Assembly (NCBI RefSeq): GCF_006714895.1
Contig: NZ_VFME01000001.1
Coordinates: 1,550,001 to 1,614,000, forward strand
Reading direction: 5' to 3'
From: Gramella sp. Hel_I_59
GTDB lineage: Bacteria > Bacteroidota > Bacteroidia > Flavobacteriales > Flavobacteriaceae
Length of the DNA: 64,000 bases
The notes under the pieces were generated by a model. The model worked only from the letters and a program-made list of their open reading frames with translations, ran no database searches and was not told the DNA's origin. The position numbers and the translations under genes were made by a program. This document shows positions 44,164 to 52,710 of this stretch, one piece after another (positions within the stretch are counted from its first letter, which is position 1; each line of letters begins with the position of its first letter).

Positions 44164-44373
44164 CTATATTTTTTTAACCTGAAGGGTAATCTCTAGACCT
44201 AATACATCAGTGATCTTTTGCAGGGATTTTAAGGTAGGATTGGCCTGTCCGGTCTCGATCTTATACAAAGTAATGATCCCAATATCGGCCATCTCGGCTA
44301 ATTGTTCCTGAGTGATACGCATGTGATCACGTCGTTGTTGAATAAGCTTTCCGATGTGTACGATTGCTTCCAT
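44164..44373 (-). CDS. hipB: HipB-like XRE regulator
   Basis: 69 residues, nearly all one helix-turn-helix of the XRE type: IQQRRDHMRITQEQLAEMAD, IGIITLYKIETGQANPTLKS, LQKITDVLGLEI. First gene of the hipB-hipS-hipT operon; autoregulation through the boxes at 44385-44522 is likely. Confidence 0.87.
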   Translation of the reverse strand: MEAIVHIGKLIQQRRDHMRITQEQLAEMADIGIITLYKIETGQANPTLKSLQKITDVLGLEITLQVKKI

Positions 44374-44384
44374 ATTTTAAATGC

Positions 44385-44522
44385 TAAAACCCATAGTATA
44401 TCGAGCATTTATAAGTCAAAATACCGGTTGGATTCAAAAATACATTAAAATCCATACTTTAATGAGTAATTTGATACTTTTATGCTGAATTATATGGAAA
44501 ATTTACTATAATCCACATTATA
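44385..44522. promoter_or_regulatory. three evenly spaced HipB-type operators and hipB promoter
   Basis: Three 16-bp boxes: TAAAACCCATAGTATA (44385-44400), TAAAATCCATACTTTA (44446-44461), TATAATCCACATTATA (44507-44522). The consensus is TAWAAYCCAYANTWTA, with start-to-start distances of exactly 61 bp each. On the minus strand TATTTTTG (44435-44442) fits TAnnTTTG, so box 2 falls just upstream of the -7 element, box 1 in the leader and box 3 further upstream. Binding by HipB is inference. Confidence 0.65.
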
Positions 44523-44598
44523 ATGAGGGTTGCAGAGTGTATTTTGGATGTGCTAGTGTGAAGAAATAGTTGAAATATGCCGGAAAATTACTAGCGAT

Positions 44599-44652
44599 CA
44601 TTACCTTTAGAAAAATATAAAAGAGTATGTATAAATTTTTCTAAAGGTAATG
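44599..44652. repeat. 18-bp perfect inverted repeat
   Basis: CATTACCTTTAGAAAAAT (44599-44616) and its exact complement at 44635-44652, with an 18-nt loop. It lies between the hip promoter and the hsdR remnant. There is no adjacent T-run, so a simple terminator is not certain. The rest of 44653-44895 shows no gene. Confidence 0.6.
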
Positions 44653-44895
44653 ACAAAGGTCGATGAATTTTTTTTAAAAGCAATAGAAGGGAAACAATTG
44701 CTTTCCCAGCCTGACTCAATAAAAACAAAATAGGCATACTTCGATAGATGTAAAGAGGCAATCATATTTGGGATTCAAATCGTAATCTTCCATGGAAGTA
44801 CCTTTACCGTCAAATTGAAGAAAAGTAAGTTTTAAACAAGGTTGATTTTAGAATTCTTCATTCATCCAATCATGAACAAACCTTTATAAGACTAT

Positions 44896-46206
44896 TCAAA
44901 TCTTCCCACCTACGCCTTTAAACTTTTCTACGAAGGATGAAATTTTCTGAAAAACACTTTGTTTTTTGGTTAAATATTGTGGATTTAAAGGACTCATTTT
45001 GGGCAGAATAGAATTTAACTCTGTACCGTTTTCACTAGCATATTCGCGTTTCAATGAAGATAAAATGTAGCGTTTGGCTGCATCTTCATTTAATTTGTCT
45101 TCCTCAATTAATTCTTCGGCTTCTTTCTTTTGTCTCTTCTGTGCATATTCAAAGAAAGCATCTATAATAGTAGATTTGTCCTTAATTTCATCTAATTCAG
45201 TGGAATTTATGAAATCCACTACTAAACTTTCTTTCGCTCTATTTCCTATGCTAGAACGTATTACACGCCTTATCTCTTCTACTAATTCGGCTTTGTTTTT
45301 TGTTTTCTTATTATTTTCAAAAATCAATTCAAGAATATAATCTAAGTTTATTTCTTGTGATTTTGGTAAATCTATTTCAAAAACTACATCATCCCAATCA
45401 ATACTAGATTTTTCGGCTTCCTTCCCTTGCTTTTCTCTTCTAAACCAATCGCGAATATCATTATAGGTAGAGCGATAGTCCTGAACTGTTCTTTCTTTAA
45501 GCACCTCAATGCCTTGCATATTTTCAATATCTGCATCAGTTAAGAAGTTGACCTCTTTAAACTCTTCAATAGCCTCTGTGTCATTTTTATCTATTTCTTG
45601 AAGAGCTTTTAGATGGGTGAATTCATCATAATTCTGCAAGATGTTTTCGACACGCAGGTATTCCCCAAAAAGCTTAGAAAATTCTTTTTTCTGTTTCTAT
45701 TTCATCAGGATTCGGAAATTTTTCATTTAGCTCGTTTACAATTTCCACGTAACCGCGACGCGCTTTACCTGTTGTTATATCAGCAAAACCTTCTAAATAT
45801 TCTTTATAACTTTTTTCTAAAACGACATTCTTTGTTTTACTATCTCCAAAAAGAGTAATCGCATCTACCGTCGCTTTTTCTAAGTCTCTAAAGGTTACAA
45901 TATTTCCAAAAGTTTTCGTTGCATCGTAAATACGATTGGTACGTGAAAAAGCCTGTATTAAGCCGTGATAACGTAGGTTTTTATCAACGAATAAGGTATT
46001 TAATGTAGGTGTATCAAAACCGGTTAAGAACATGCCTACCACAATTAAAAAATCTATATCTTGATTCTTTACCCGTTTTGCTAAATCGCGATAATAGTTT
46101 TGGAATTCTTTGCTATCTACCCCAAAACTGGTTTTTTGAATTATTAATAAATGTATTAACTAAATGATCAAAGAATTTCTCGTGTGTTGAATCATCCCAT
46201 TTAAAT
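44896..46206 (-). pseudogene. hsdR: 3' remnant of a type I restriction hsdR gene
   Basis: Reading through three frames on the minus strand gives a continuous HsdR-like C-terminal half: [18 protein letters not shown] (~46150-46200), a frameshift near 46130, then [37 protein letters not shown] and [13 protein letters not shown] (motor motifs), a second frameshift at an A-run near 45678, then [14 protein letters not shown] and the C-terminal helical domain to 44896. The N-terminal nuclease and first motor domain are missing; the remnant stops where the T9SS gene begins. No hsdM or hsdS remains. Confidence 0.85.
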
Positions 46207-46217
46207 CAACAAATGGC

Positions 46218-49200
46218 TCAACGAATCAGACTAAAGTGATTTTTGTAAAGTTTTCCGTTGGGTAATTGAGCACTAAACCAATAATCATCTGCTGGCATAG
46301 ATTTACCATTATAGGTTCCATCCCATCCTTTCGAGATAGAGGAGAGCTGTTTAAGAAGTTTTCCATAGCGGTCGTAGATGAAAATCTGGACTTCAGTGCC
46401 CTGGTTAATACCCGTAATTTGCCATAAATCGTTATATCCATCATTATTAGGCGTGAAATATTTGGGGTAATCTAATAAAGTCACCTCCTTTGAGGCTATT
46501 CCACAACCTTTTTTGTCTCGAGCGAAAACAGTATATGATCCACCTGTAAGATCTTCGAAATAATTACTATCAGTGTAATTGATCCCATCAATGGAATATT
46601 CCAGATCAGCTTCTCCACTGGCAATAATTTCTATATAATTATCAGCCGACCACTCTCTGAAGTTTATTTCTCTAATTTGAGGTAATGCCGACCTTGTTAA
46701 CTTAAAAACGCGGGTTTCTTCGCATAAAATACCATTTTGAAAAGTTCCAACTCTAAGAACATAATTGCTTTCTTGCTCAAGTACAACCTCAGAAGTAGTT
46801 GAAAGAACTTCTCCATCCTCAGTGGTCCATTCCCACATGTCAAAATTTTCTGGAATTTTTAATTTCAGAGAAGGTTCCAGGCCACAAATGCTATATATAT
46901 CCTGAAGATTTAATTCCTGTTTTTTATTTACAACCAGGTGAAGCTGCGTTTCAGAAGAACATAAAGGATTTAGTTCATCTTCTACTTTAACCGTTAATGT
47001 TTCAGATTGAGCCACTTTATTATGGTAAAACTCAGGAAGAGGATTAGAAAGGGCATTTCCATTGCTATCATACCAAGAAATTTTTAATCCTGTTTGGTTT
47101 CCAACGATCTGCTGTGTCCAAGTTGCAGTACTAAAATTTGCAATTCCTCCTCCTTCATCACACGCGTAAATTGTGATGGGAGTATTTATTTCTGGTGCTT
47201 CCGAAGTTTTTAAGGTTAATGTTGTTTCAGAAAAACACATGGTTTCCGGATTGGTAACCCGCACAATTACCGTTTGTTGAAAAGGTTGATCATTAGTGTA
47301 TGGTGATGAAAAATCTAGTATTTCAGTTCCGTCATCGCTAAAATATGTTAACTCTAGACCGGTTTGATCCTGAACAACTCTGTTGGCCACTTGAGAAATA
47401 TCAAAATACTCTGAAATTCCGTCGGCATTCTCATCACATCCTATTAGATCCTCAACGGGATTAGCAACTGGAGCCGGACCAATAATGATATTAAAACTTG
47501 TTTCAGAATAACATTCTGTAGAGATATTTATCATTCGTGCGGTAATGATTTCTCTGAAGGGAATAGAATTAGTGAATATTCCGCTAGGTGAAAGTGAAAT
47601 AACATTATTATTAGCATCAAAAAAAGTTACTTTAAAGTTGTTATTACCCACTGTAAGTTTCTCTGAAATTTTTTGGAGATTGGTTTCAGCAATACCATCA
47701 CTATTCGAGTCACAAATAGTAACATCTTCTACGATAAAACTATCTGGTATAGGTTCAATGAAGAGGTTAAAACTCGTTTCGTCAAAACAATCTGGATTAA
47801 GTTCGTTAGCGACTTTCACGGTTATGGTCTCCTGCCCTTGAATAACGTTTATGTAATTATTTAGTTGATCTTTCTCGATTTCCTCACCTTTACCATTTAA
47901 ATATGAAACGATCAAATTCGTCTGACTTCCAATTACTTGTTGCGTTACAGCAGAAAGATCAAAACCAGTAGCAATTCCTGTACTAAACTTTCCTTCACAA
48001 GCAACTAAATCAGTCAGTTGCTGTATTACTGGTTTGGGTGTGATAAAAATTTCAAATTCTCTTACATCATCACATCCGTTACCGGAGCTAAGAGTGAGAT
48101 AGTAGGTACCAGAATTAATTGCTGATGCATTCGAAATAACAGGGTTGGCCTTTGTACTTGTAAAATTGTTAGGTCCGGTCCAGGAGTAAGATATTGCGCC
48201 AGAAGCTTCTAAATTTAAATCCTCTCCTTCGCAAACTCCGCTGGGAGCATTAGTGGTAAAGGAAGATAAGCAATCTTTAAATTTTACTAGAAAAGCATCT
48301 CTTTTCCCGCCGTGATTAATTTGATGTGCGCCGGGGGTTGAAATACCTGTATCACTATAAGTCCAGCCTAATAGATAAATTTCTCCTTTATCTGTGATGT
48401 CTAAATTCAACGAAGATTCGGAACTATTTCCTCCATAGTAGGTTCCCCAAATTCTTTCTCCGTCTTCGCTGAATTTCGTAAGATATAAATCCATTGAGCC
48501 TTCCACCCATTGAGATTGGAATCCATCAGGCGTTGAAATACCATTAGAACTATTGGTATCCCCCAGTAAAAAAATGTTATTATTCAAATCTACATCTACT
48601 TTGTTGTAGCCCCATGATTCAGTATCATTTCCACCATAAAAAGTACTCCAGATGATTTGGCCCGAAGAATCGAATTTTGCAAGAAAGCTGTCCCATTCGG
48701 CAACAAACTTTTTTGTTTCCTTATAAGCTCCGGGAGTGGCTATATCTGTGGCACTACGTGTATCCCCTGAGATTATTACATCGTTATTACTATCTATTGC
48801 TATCCCCTGTGCAAAATCATAATCTGTACCCCCATAGTAGGTACCCCAGATTCTTTCACCTGATGAATTAAATTTTGCAATGAATGCATCAGGCCAGGAC
48901 ATTCCGTCATAATTAAGATTTTCCTGATAGGCTCCAGGAGTAGAAATCTCTTCAAATGAATAGGTTGCACCAACAAAATAGACATTCCCTTGTTTGTCCA
49001 GAGTCACTTCATTAATTTCTTCTCCTGCATAAAAAGTAGCCCATATTCGATTTCCATCCTTATCAAATTTAGCAAGGATACCATTCCAATGGCCGTGAAC
49101 ATACGCATCACCGATTTCTTTAAAACTTCCTGGAGTAGATATATTTTGATGACTTGCGGTAGAGCCTACAGTATAAATGTTGTCCTGTTCATCGGTGATC

Positions 49201-50534
49201 ACACTAGTCAGGTAATCCATGGTCTCTCCGCCAAAATAGGTTCCCCATAACCTAATTCCAGCTGAATTAAATTTTACAATGATTCCATCACCATGGTTTT
49301 CATTGTTTTCAGAATCGTTCAATGAGGTTTGATGGGCATTTGTAGTGGCAATATTATCTTTACTTGATGATTCCCCTGTGCAAATTATATTATTGCTATT
49401 ATCTATGGCGATACTATTAAAATACGCACCTTGAAAACCTCCATTGTAGGATGACCAAAGAAGGGTTCCTGAGGGATTAAATTTGGCAAGAAATGCGAAT
49501 CTCATATTTTCAAAAAGGCTTTCCGGAGGACCAGTTGTCGCAATGTTAGAAGAGCTTGAACTAAATCCAGTAATAATAGGATTACCGTCTAAATCTGTTT
49601 TGACATCTCCTATGAAGTAAGATTCATCTTCCTCTCCTCCAAAATAAGTAGCCCATTCCCTTACCGGGGTAGGGTCAATGGTTAGAGTGTCGTCTACACC
49701 TTTATATCTTTGAGGCATTTTAAACCCAAAAACAGAATCCGTAATTTGAATAAAATTGATCTTTACTGGTATTTTATTCTTATCAGTTCCAAACCAACTT
49801 GCTGGAAGGATCTCTTTCATCTTGCCGTGTCTTGTTCTGAATTCGAGGATATTATTTTCTAGACTAACGTCAGCACCTGTAAATTGCATTTTTATATCCT
49901 CAATATTGCTTCCCGGCCTAAGAATAAAATTATATTCCACCGGTTTTGTCCTGTCTTTTGGAGTAAAAAATTCCAGGTCGATATCTGGATAAAGCTCTCT
50001 ATAAATAACCTTACCAAATGAGGGTACGTTAGTAATACCGTCCTCGATTCCTGGTAAATTATAATAGTTCACCTTGTTAGAGGTAGGAAATTTCTCAAGC
50101 AGTTGAACATCTGGATTTGAATTTAGAAAGTTAACGTCAATCCTATGAATGAAAAGCATTGAATTTTTTTCCATCTGGGGTTTAATCTGTTTGGGATATG
50201 CTTTTTTAATCCTCTGATCATTACTTACCTTTGACTGCTCCTTTTCGTAAACATCATAAGAAAAGCCTGTTTTTTTTAACTGAACATTCAGACCAGGCGT
50301 AGGAAGAAGGTAAAGCACATCTGAATTGGGTAACCCTATCTGATCAAGTACCTGCCCTAAATTTTTACGAAAAGCGCTAGGAGAATTTCCATTGAATCTT
50401 ATGTTTTGGTCTTGAGAAAATACAAAAACTGTGTAAAGAGTTGCTATTACCGTAAATAGCATTTTAGATCGGTTGAAAGTCACGTAGTTGTTTAAATTTA
50501 TTGGTGAAGGGCCTTTAGATAAAATTGTTAACAC
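46218..50534 (-). CDS. large T9SS-secreted SBBP-repeat protein
   Basis: 1,438 residues; a hydrophobic export segment (MLFTVIATLYTVFVFSQ) starts at Met25, so the true start may be 50462. The N-terminal ~250 residues resemble the domain that precedes SBBP repeats (GLNVQLKKTGFSYDVY, LYPDIDLEFF). About eight SBBP repeats follow (LAKFNPSGTLLWSSYNGG, ITGFSSSSSNIATTG), then PKD/Ig-like modules each with cysteines and TLTVKVEDELNPLCSSETQ-type strands, and a C-terminal gliding-motility/type B sorting domain (YFTPNNDGYNDLWQI, VQIFIYDRYGKLLKQL, GWDGTYNGKSMPADDYWF). Probably a cell-surface or secreted adhesin. Its 3' end abuts the hsdR remnant. Confidence 0.88.
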   Translation of the reverse strand: MLTILSKGPSPINLNNYVTFNRSKMLFTVIATLYTVFVFSQDQNIRFNGNSPSAFRKNLGQVLDQIGLPNSDVLYLLPTPGLNVQLKKTGFSYDVYEKEQSKVSNDQRIKKAYPKQIKPQMEKNSMLFIHRIDVNFLNSNPDVQLLEKFPTSNKVNYYNLPGIEDGITNVPSFGKVIYRELYPDIDLEFFTPKDRTKPVEYNFILRPGSNIEDIKMQFTGADVSLENNILEFRTRHGKMKEILPASWFGTDKNKIPVKINFIQITDSVFGFKMPQRYKGVDDTLTIDPTPVREWATYFGGEEDESYFIGDVKTDLDGNPIITGFSSSSSNIATTGPPESLFENMRFAFLAKFNPSGTLLWSSYNGGFQGAYFNSIAIDNSNNIICTGESSSKDNIATTNAHQTSLNDSENNENHGDGIIVKFNSAGIRLWGTYFGGETMDYLTSVITDEQDNIYTVGSTASHQNISTPGSFKEIGDAYVHGHWNGILAKFDKDGNRIWATFYAGEEINEVTLDKQGNVYFVGATYSFEEISTPGAYQENLNYDGMSWPDAFIAKFNSSGERIWGTYYGGTDYDFAQGIAIDSNNDVIISGDTRSATDIATPGAYKETKKFVAEWDSFLAKFDSSGQIIWSTFYGGNDTESWGYNKVDVDLNNNIFLLGDTNSSNGISTPDGFQSQWVEGSMDLYLTKFSEDGERIWGTYYGGNSSESSLNLDITDKGEIYLLGWTYSDTGISTPGAHQINHGGKRDAFLVKFKDCLSSFTTNAPSGVCEGEDLNLEASGAISYSWTGPNNFTSTKANPVISNASAINSGTYYLTLSSGNGCDDVREFEIFITPKPVIQQLTDLVACEGKFSTGIATGFDLSAVTQQVIGSQTNLIVSYLNGKGEEIEKDQLNNYINVIQGQETITVKVANELNPDCFDETSFNLFIEPIPDSFIVEDVTICDSNSDGIAETNLQKISEKLTVGNNNFKVTFFDANNNVISLSPSGIFTNSIPFREIITARMINISTECYSETSFNIIIGPAPVANPVEDLIGCDENADGISEYFDISQVANRVVQDQTGLELTYFSDDGTEILDFSSPYTNDQPFQQTVIVRVTNPETMCFSETTLTLKTSEAPEINTPITIYACDEGGGIANFSTATWTQQIVGNQTGLKISWYDSNGNALSNPLPEFYHNKVAQSETLTVKVEDELNPLCSSETQLHLVVNKKQELNLQDIYSICGLEPSLKLKIPENFDMWEWTTEDGEVLSTTSEVVLEQESNYVLRVGTFQNGILCEETRVFKLTRSALPQIREINFREWSADNYIEIIASGEADLEYSIDGINYTDSNYFEDLTGGSYTVFARDKKGCGIASKEVTLLDYPKYFTPNNDGYNDLWQITGINQGTEVQIFIYDRYGKLLKQLSSISKGWDGTYNGKSMPADDYWFSAQLPNGKLYKNHFSLIR

Positions 50535-50617
50535 TTTTTAACTTTCGAAATATAAAATTAATAATGGAGATTTATAAGATAATTATGAAGTTTCGAATTA
50601 TTGAAAAGTCTATTCAA

Positions 50618-51337
50618 TCAATTTAGCTTTGAAAAAATTTTTAATAAGGTTTCGTGATGTTCAGAATTTGGTGTTCGAGTAGGAGCATTTTTTAGAGTGT
50701 TATAATGATATCTTTTAGCATCAGGTCTAAGAACCAATCCAGAGTTTATAAATAGATTTTTAAGCGTTATCGAATTATTAGGAAATGTTTTAACTAGATA
50801 ATTAAAGAATTCCCTACAACTAGGACCATCCATTTTTAAATGCAATTTTGAACTATGGCTATTCCAGCCTTTAAGAAAAACATTTCTAAAATCTTCAATA
50901 GAAGTTTTTTCCTGATCAAGTAGATCAAATCTTACCATATCATTATACAAATGATTTATTTGAAAATCTGAAATGGATAAGTTGAAATTATTGAATGGTC
51001 TTACAGTTTTGATTTTTAACTTTTCTGAAAAAGAATATTTAAATTTTTCTCCCCAAGAAATGACAAAAAAAAATAAACCTAATGAAAACACGAGAAAGGC
51101 TAATAACTGAATTGGTATGTCTGATCCTCTATACGATTGATGAAAAGAAAACATCAGGTGCATTAAACTAAGGCCGATAAGATGAAAAAGTATTCGAGGT
51201 TTCTCCAGATACCCGGTTGTGCGGGAATTTGAATTAATAAAGTAAAAAAAGATAGCTGGTGCATAATGAATAGCCAGTCGGCTATAGATAAAAATAAATG
51301 CTAGGCTAGTTAAGTATGTAAATAAATCAAAATTCAT
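50618..51337 (-). CDS. hypothetical membrane protein coupled to the integrase
   Basis: 239 residues. Three hydrophobic helices in the first ~100 residues (LAFIFIYSRLAIHYAPAIFF, ILFHLIGLSLMHLMFSF, LLAFLVFSLGLFFFVISW), then a soluble, basic domain (RFDLLDQEKTSIEDF, YLVKTFPNNSITLKNLF). The 5' end overlaps the integrase gene by 11 bp, so it is co-translated with it. No family recognised; the linkage suggests a role in island maintenance or regulation (inference). Confidence 0.6.
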   Translation of the reverse strand: MNFDLFTYLTSLAFIFIYSRLAIHYAPAIFFYFINSNSRTTGYLEKPRILFHLIGLSLMHLMFSFHQSYRGSDIPIQLLAFLVFSLGLFFFVISWGEKFKYSFSEKLKIKTVRPFNNFNLSISDFQINHLYNDMVRFDLLDQEKTSIEDFRNVFLKGWNSHSSKLHLKMDGPSCREFFNYLVKTFPNNSITLKNLFINSGLVLRPDAKRYHYNTLKNAPTRTPNSEHHETLLKIFSKLN

Positions 51338-52499
51338 AATCCATCTGAAGCTCAGGTATTAAATAGGCAGCTTCTTTTTTCTTTTTGTCTACAATATTAG
51401 CATAAACCTGAGTGGTTCTTATTTCCTTATGGCCGAGCACTTTTGAAACAGTATAAATATCTGCGCCATTTTCAAGTACAAGAACAGCATGAGTATGTCT
51501 GGCACTGTGGAAGGTTATATGCTTAGTGATATCAGCTCGCATACACCATCTAAGAATTTCAGCATTAAAGTGGGCTCCATATTTTAAACCCTGGAAAACT
51601 CTGTCACTTCCTTTCCTTTTTTTGCCTAATAAATTTCTGGCTTGATCCGAAATATATTGATATTCTTGCCCAGATGTCTTTTTTTGTCTAAAAATCAGTC
51701 TAAAGCCTTCATCTTCATCACGCACCTCGCTCCAGTTTAACTTATTGATATCACTCCATCTTAAACCGGTCAAACAGCTAAATAGAAATGCATTTTTTAA
51801 AACCTGATGTTTGCATTTTGCTTTGGCCAAAGCCTGTAATTCTATGTGAGTTAAATATTCTCTTGAAGTTTCTCCTTGGGCAAATCCTTTTACTGTAGAG
51901 GCAAAATTTCTGCTGATATAGCCATCGTCGAAGGCATTACGTAAGGCGGCTTTAAATTTATTATAATAGGTATATTTTGAATTTTGAGATAGGGGAGTGT
52001 TTGATTTTGTTCTGGCTGTTTTATTCAAATGTTTTTTGAATCCCAAAACAAAATCTTCATCTATGTCTTCAAAGATTATATTTCTTTTTTTACAATAGTC
52101 TTCAATATGATTTTGAGCAGCATCCCAATTGTCATAATTGCCTTTACTCTCATAACGCTCTTCCTTTAACTTGTCGTAATAAGTAAGGAACAACAATTTA
52201 TCCTTTGATCTATCTTTGATGCCATATTTCCCCTGGGCATATTCAGCCCGGCGAATGGAAAGAATCTGTTCAGCTCTTAAAAGAGTTTCTTCATTTTGCT
52301 TTTTTTCGAAGGCACTTTTAGGATGGATAATGAGATATTCTTTTAAATATTCGAATTCCCTATTATTTTTTGATTTTCCGTTCTCATCTAGGATTTTGCC
52401 CTTATAGTAGTCAATATAAAGACTGTACTTGCCGGTAGCTAATTTCTTTTTTCTAAGATTAATTTTTATATCACTGTCTTTACTATAAAGATAGCACAA
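51327..52499 (-). CDS. tyrosine site-specific integrase
   Basis: 390 residues. N-terminal arm-binding domain (INLRKKKLATGKYSLYIDYY), SAM-like core-binding domain (residues ~105-210, DYCKKRNIIFEDIDEDFVLGFKKHL) and the catalytic domain with CLTGLRWSDI (first Arg), RQKKTSGQ (Lys), HSARHT (His-x-x-Arg), LGHKEIRTTQVYANI (His and nucleophile Tyr). All catalytic residues are present. Lies next to the mnmE-side att and beside the AGGTGCA repeats, so it is the enzyme expected to insert the island at the mnmE 3' end. Confidence 0.93.
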   Translation of the reverse strand: MCYLYSKDSDIKINLRKKKLATGKYSLYIDYYKGKILDENGKSKNNREFEYLKEYLIIHPKSAFEKKQNEETLLRAEQILSIRRAEYAQGKYGIKDRSKDKLLFLTYYDKLKEERYESKGNYDNWDAAQNHIEDYCKKRNIIFEDIDEDFVLGFKKHLNKTARTKSNTPLSQNSKYTYYNKFKAALRNAFDDGYISRNFASTVKGFAQGETSREYLTHIELQALAKAKCKHQVLKNAFLFSCLTGLRWSDINKLNWSEVRDEDEGFRLIFRQKKTSGQEYQYISDQARNLLGKKRKGSDRVFQGLKYGAHFNAEILRWCMRADITKHITFHSARHTHAVLVLENGADIYTVSKVLGHKEIRTTQVYANIVDKKKKEAAYLIPELQMDYEF

Positions 52500-52507
52500 A
52501 AATGTTT

Positions 52508-52580
52508 ACGAGGTGCACTTTGTGCTTCTTGTAAATAAGTTTTAACAACGAGGTGCACTTAAGGTGCATAAATAGGTGCA
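52508..52580 (+). repeat. right-end AGGTGCA repeats (candidate integrase arm sites)
   Basis: ACGAGGTGCACTT occurs twice (52508-52520 and 52548-52560, 40 bp apart), followed by AGGTGCA at 52562-52568 and 52574-52580. Two related copies (ACGAGGTACA, AGGTACA) lie near the left att. Such clustered direct repeats flanking att are typical of arm-type sites. Confidence 0.6.
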
Positions 52581-52680
52581 CAATAGATAAATAAGGGAAA
52601 ATGAGTAGAGTATTTAAAACACTTTAAAGTATTGTTAACATTGATTTTGATGTGATTTGTCAATAATTGAGGTCAAATAA

Positions 52681-52710
52681 AATCTTCTGTTTATTTCCCA
52701 ATACAGAAAT
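52681..52710. repeat. right attachment site at the mnmE 3' end
   Basis: Partner of 37541-37570 (29/30). Bases 52691-52710 are the last codons and stop of mnmE; 52681-52690 is the immediate downstream flank. Confidence 0.85.

Larger units (their letters stand above)
37571..52680. mobile_element. integrative genomic island at the 3' end of mnmE (~15.1 kb)
   Basis: Bounded by the 30-bp direct repeats at 37541-37570 and 52681-52710. A tyrosine integrase gene (51327-52499) lies ~180 bp from the mnmE-side repeat, and AGGTRCA repeats are found just inside both ends. Cargo: His-rich lipoprotein, TonB-receptor operon, HipBST, hsdR remnant, T9SS protein, integrase partner gene. No conjugation, relaxase or excisionase gene is visible, so transfer must depend on other elements or has been lost. 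The 3' end of mnmE is a known integration target (for example SGI1). Confidence 0.82.

Noticed and set aside
44896..46042. Two separate hypothetical genes at 44896-45639 and 45674-46042
   Set aside because: They are consecutive pieces of one HsdR joined by frameshifts, so they are annotated as one pseudogene.
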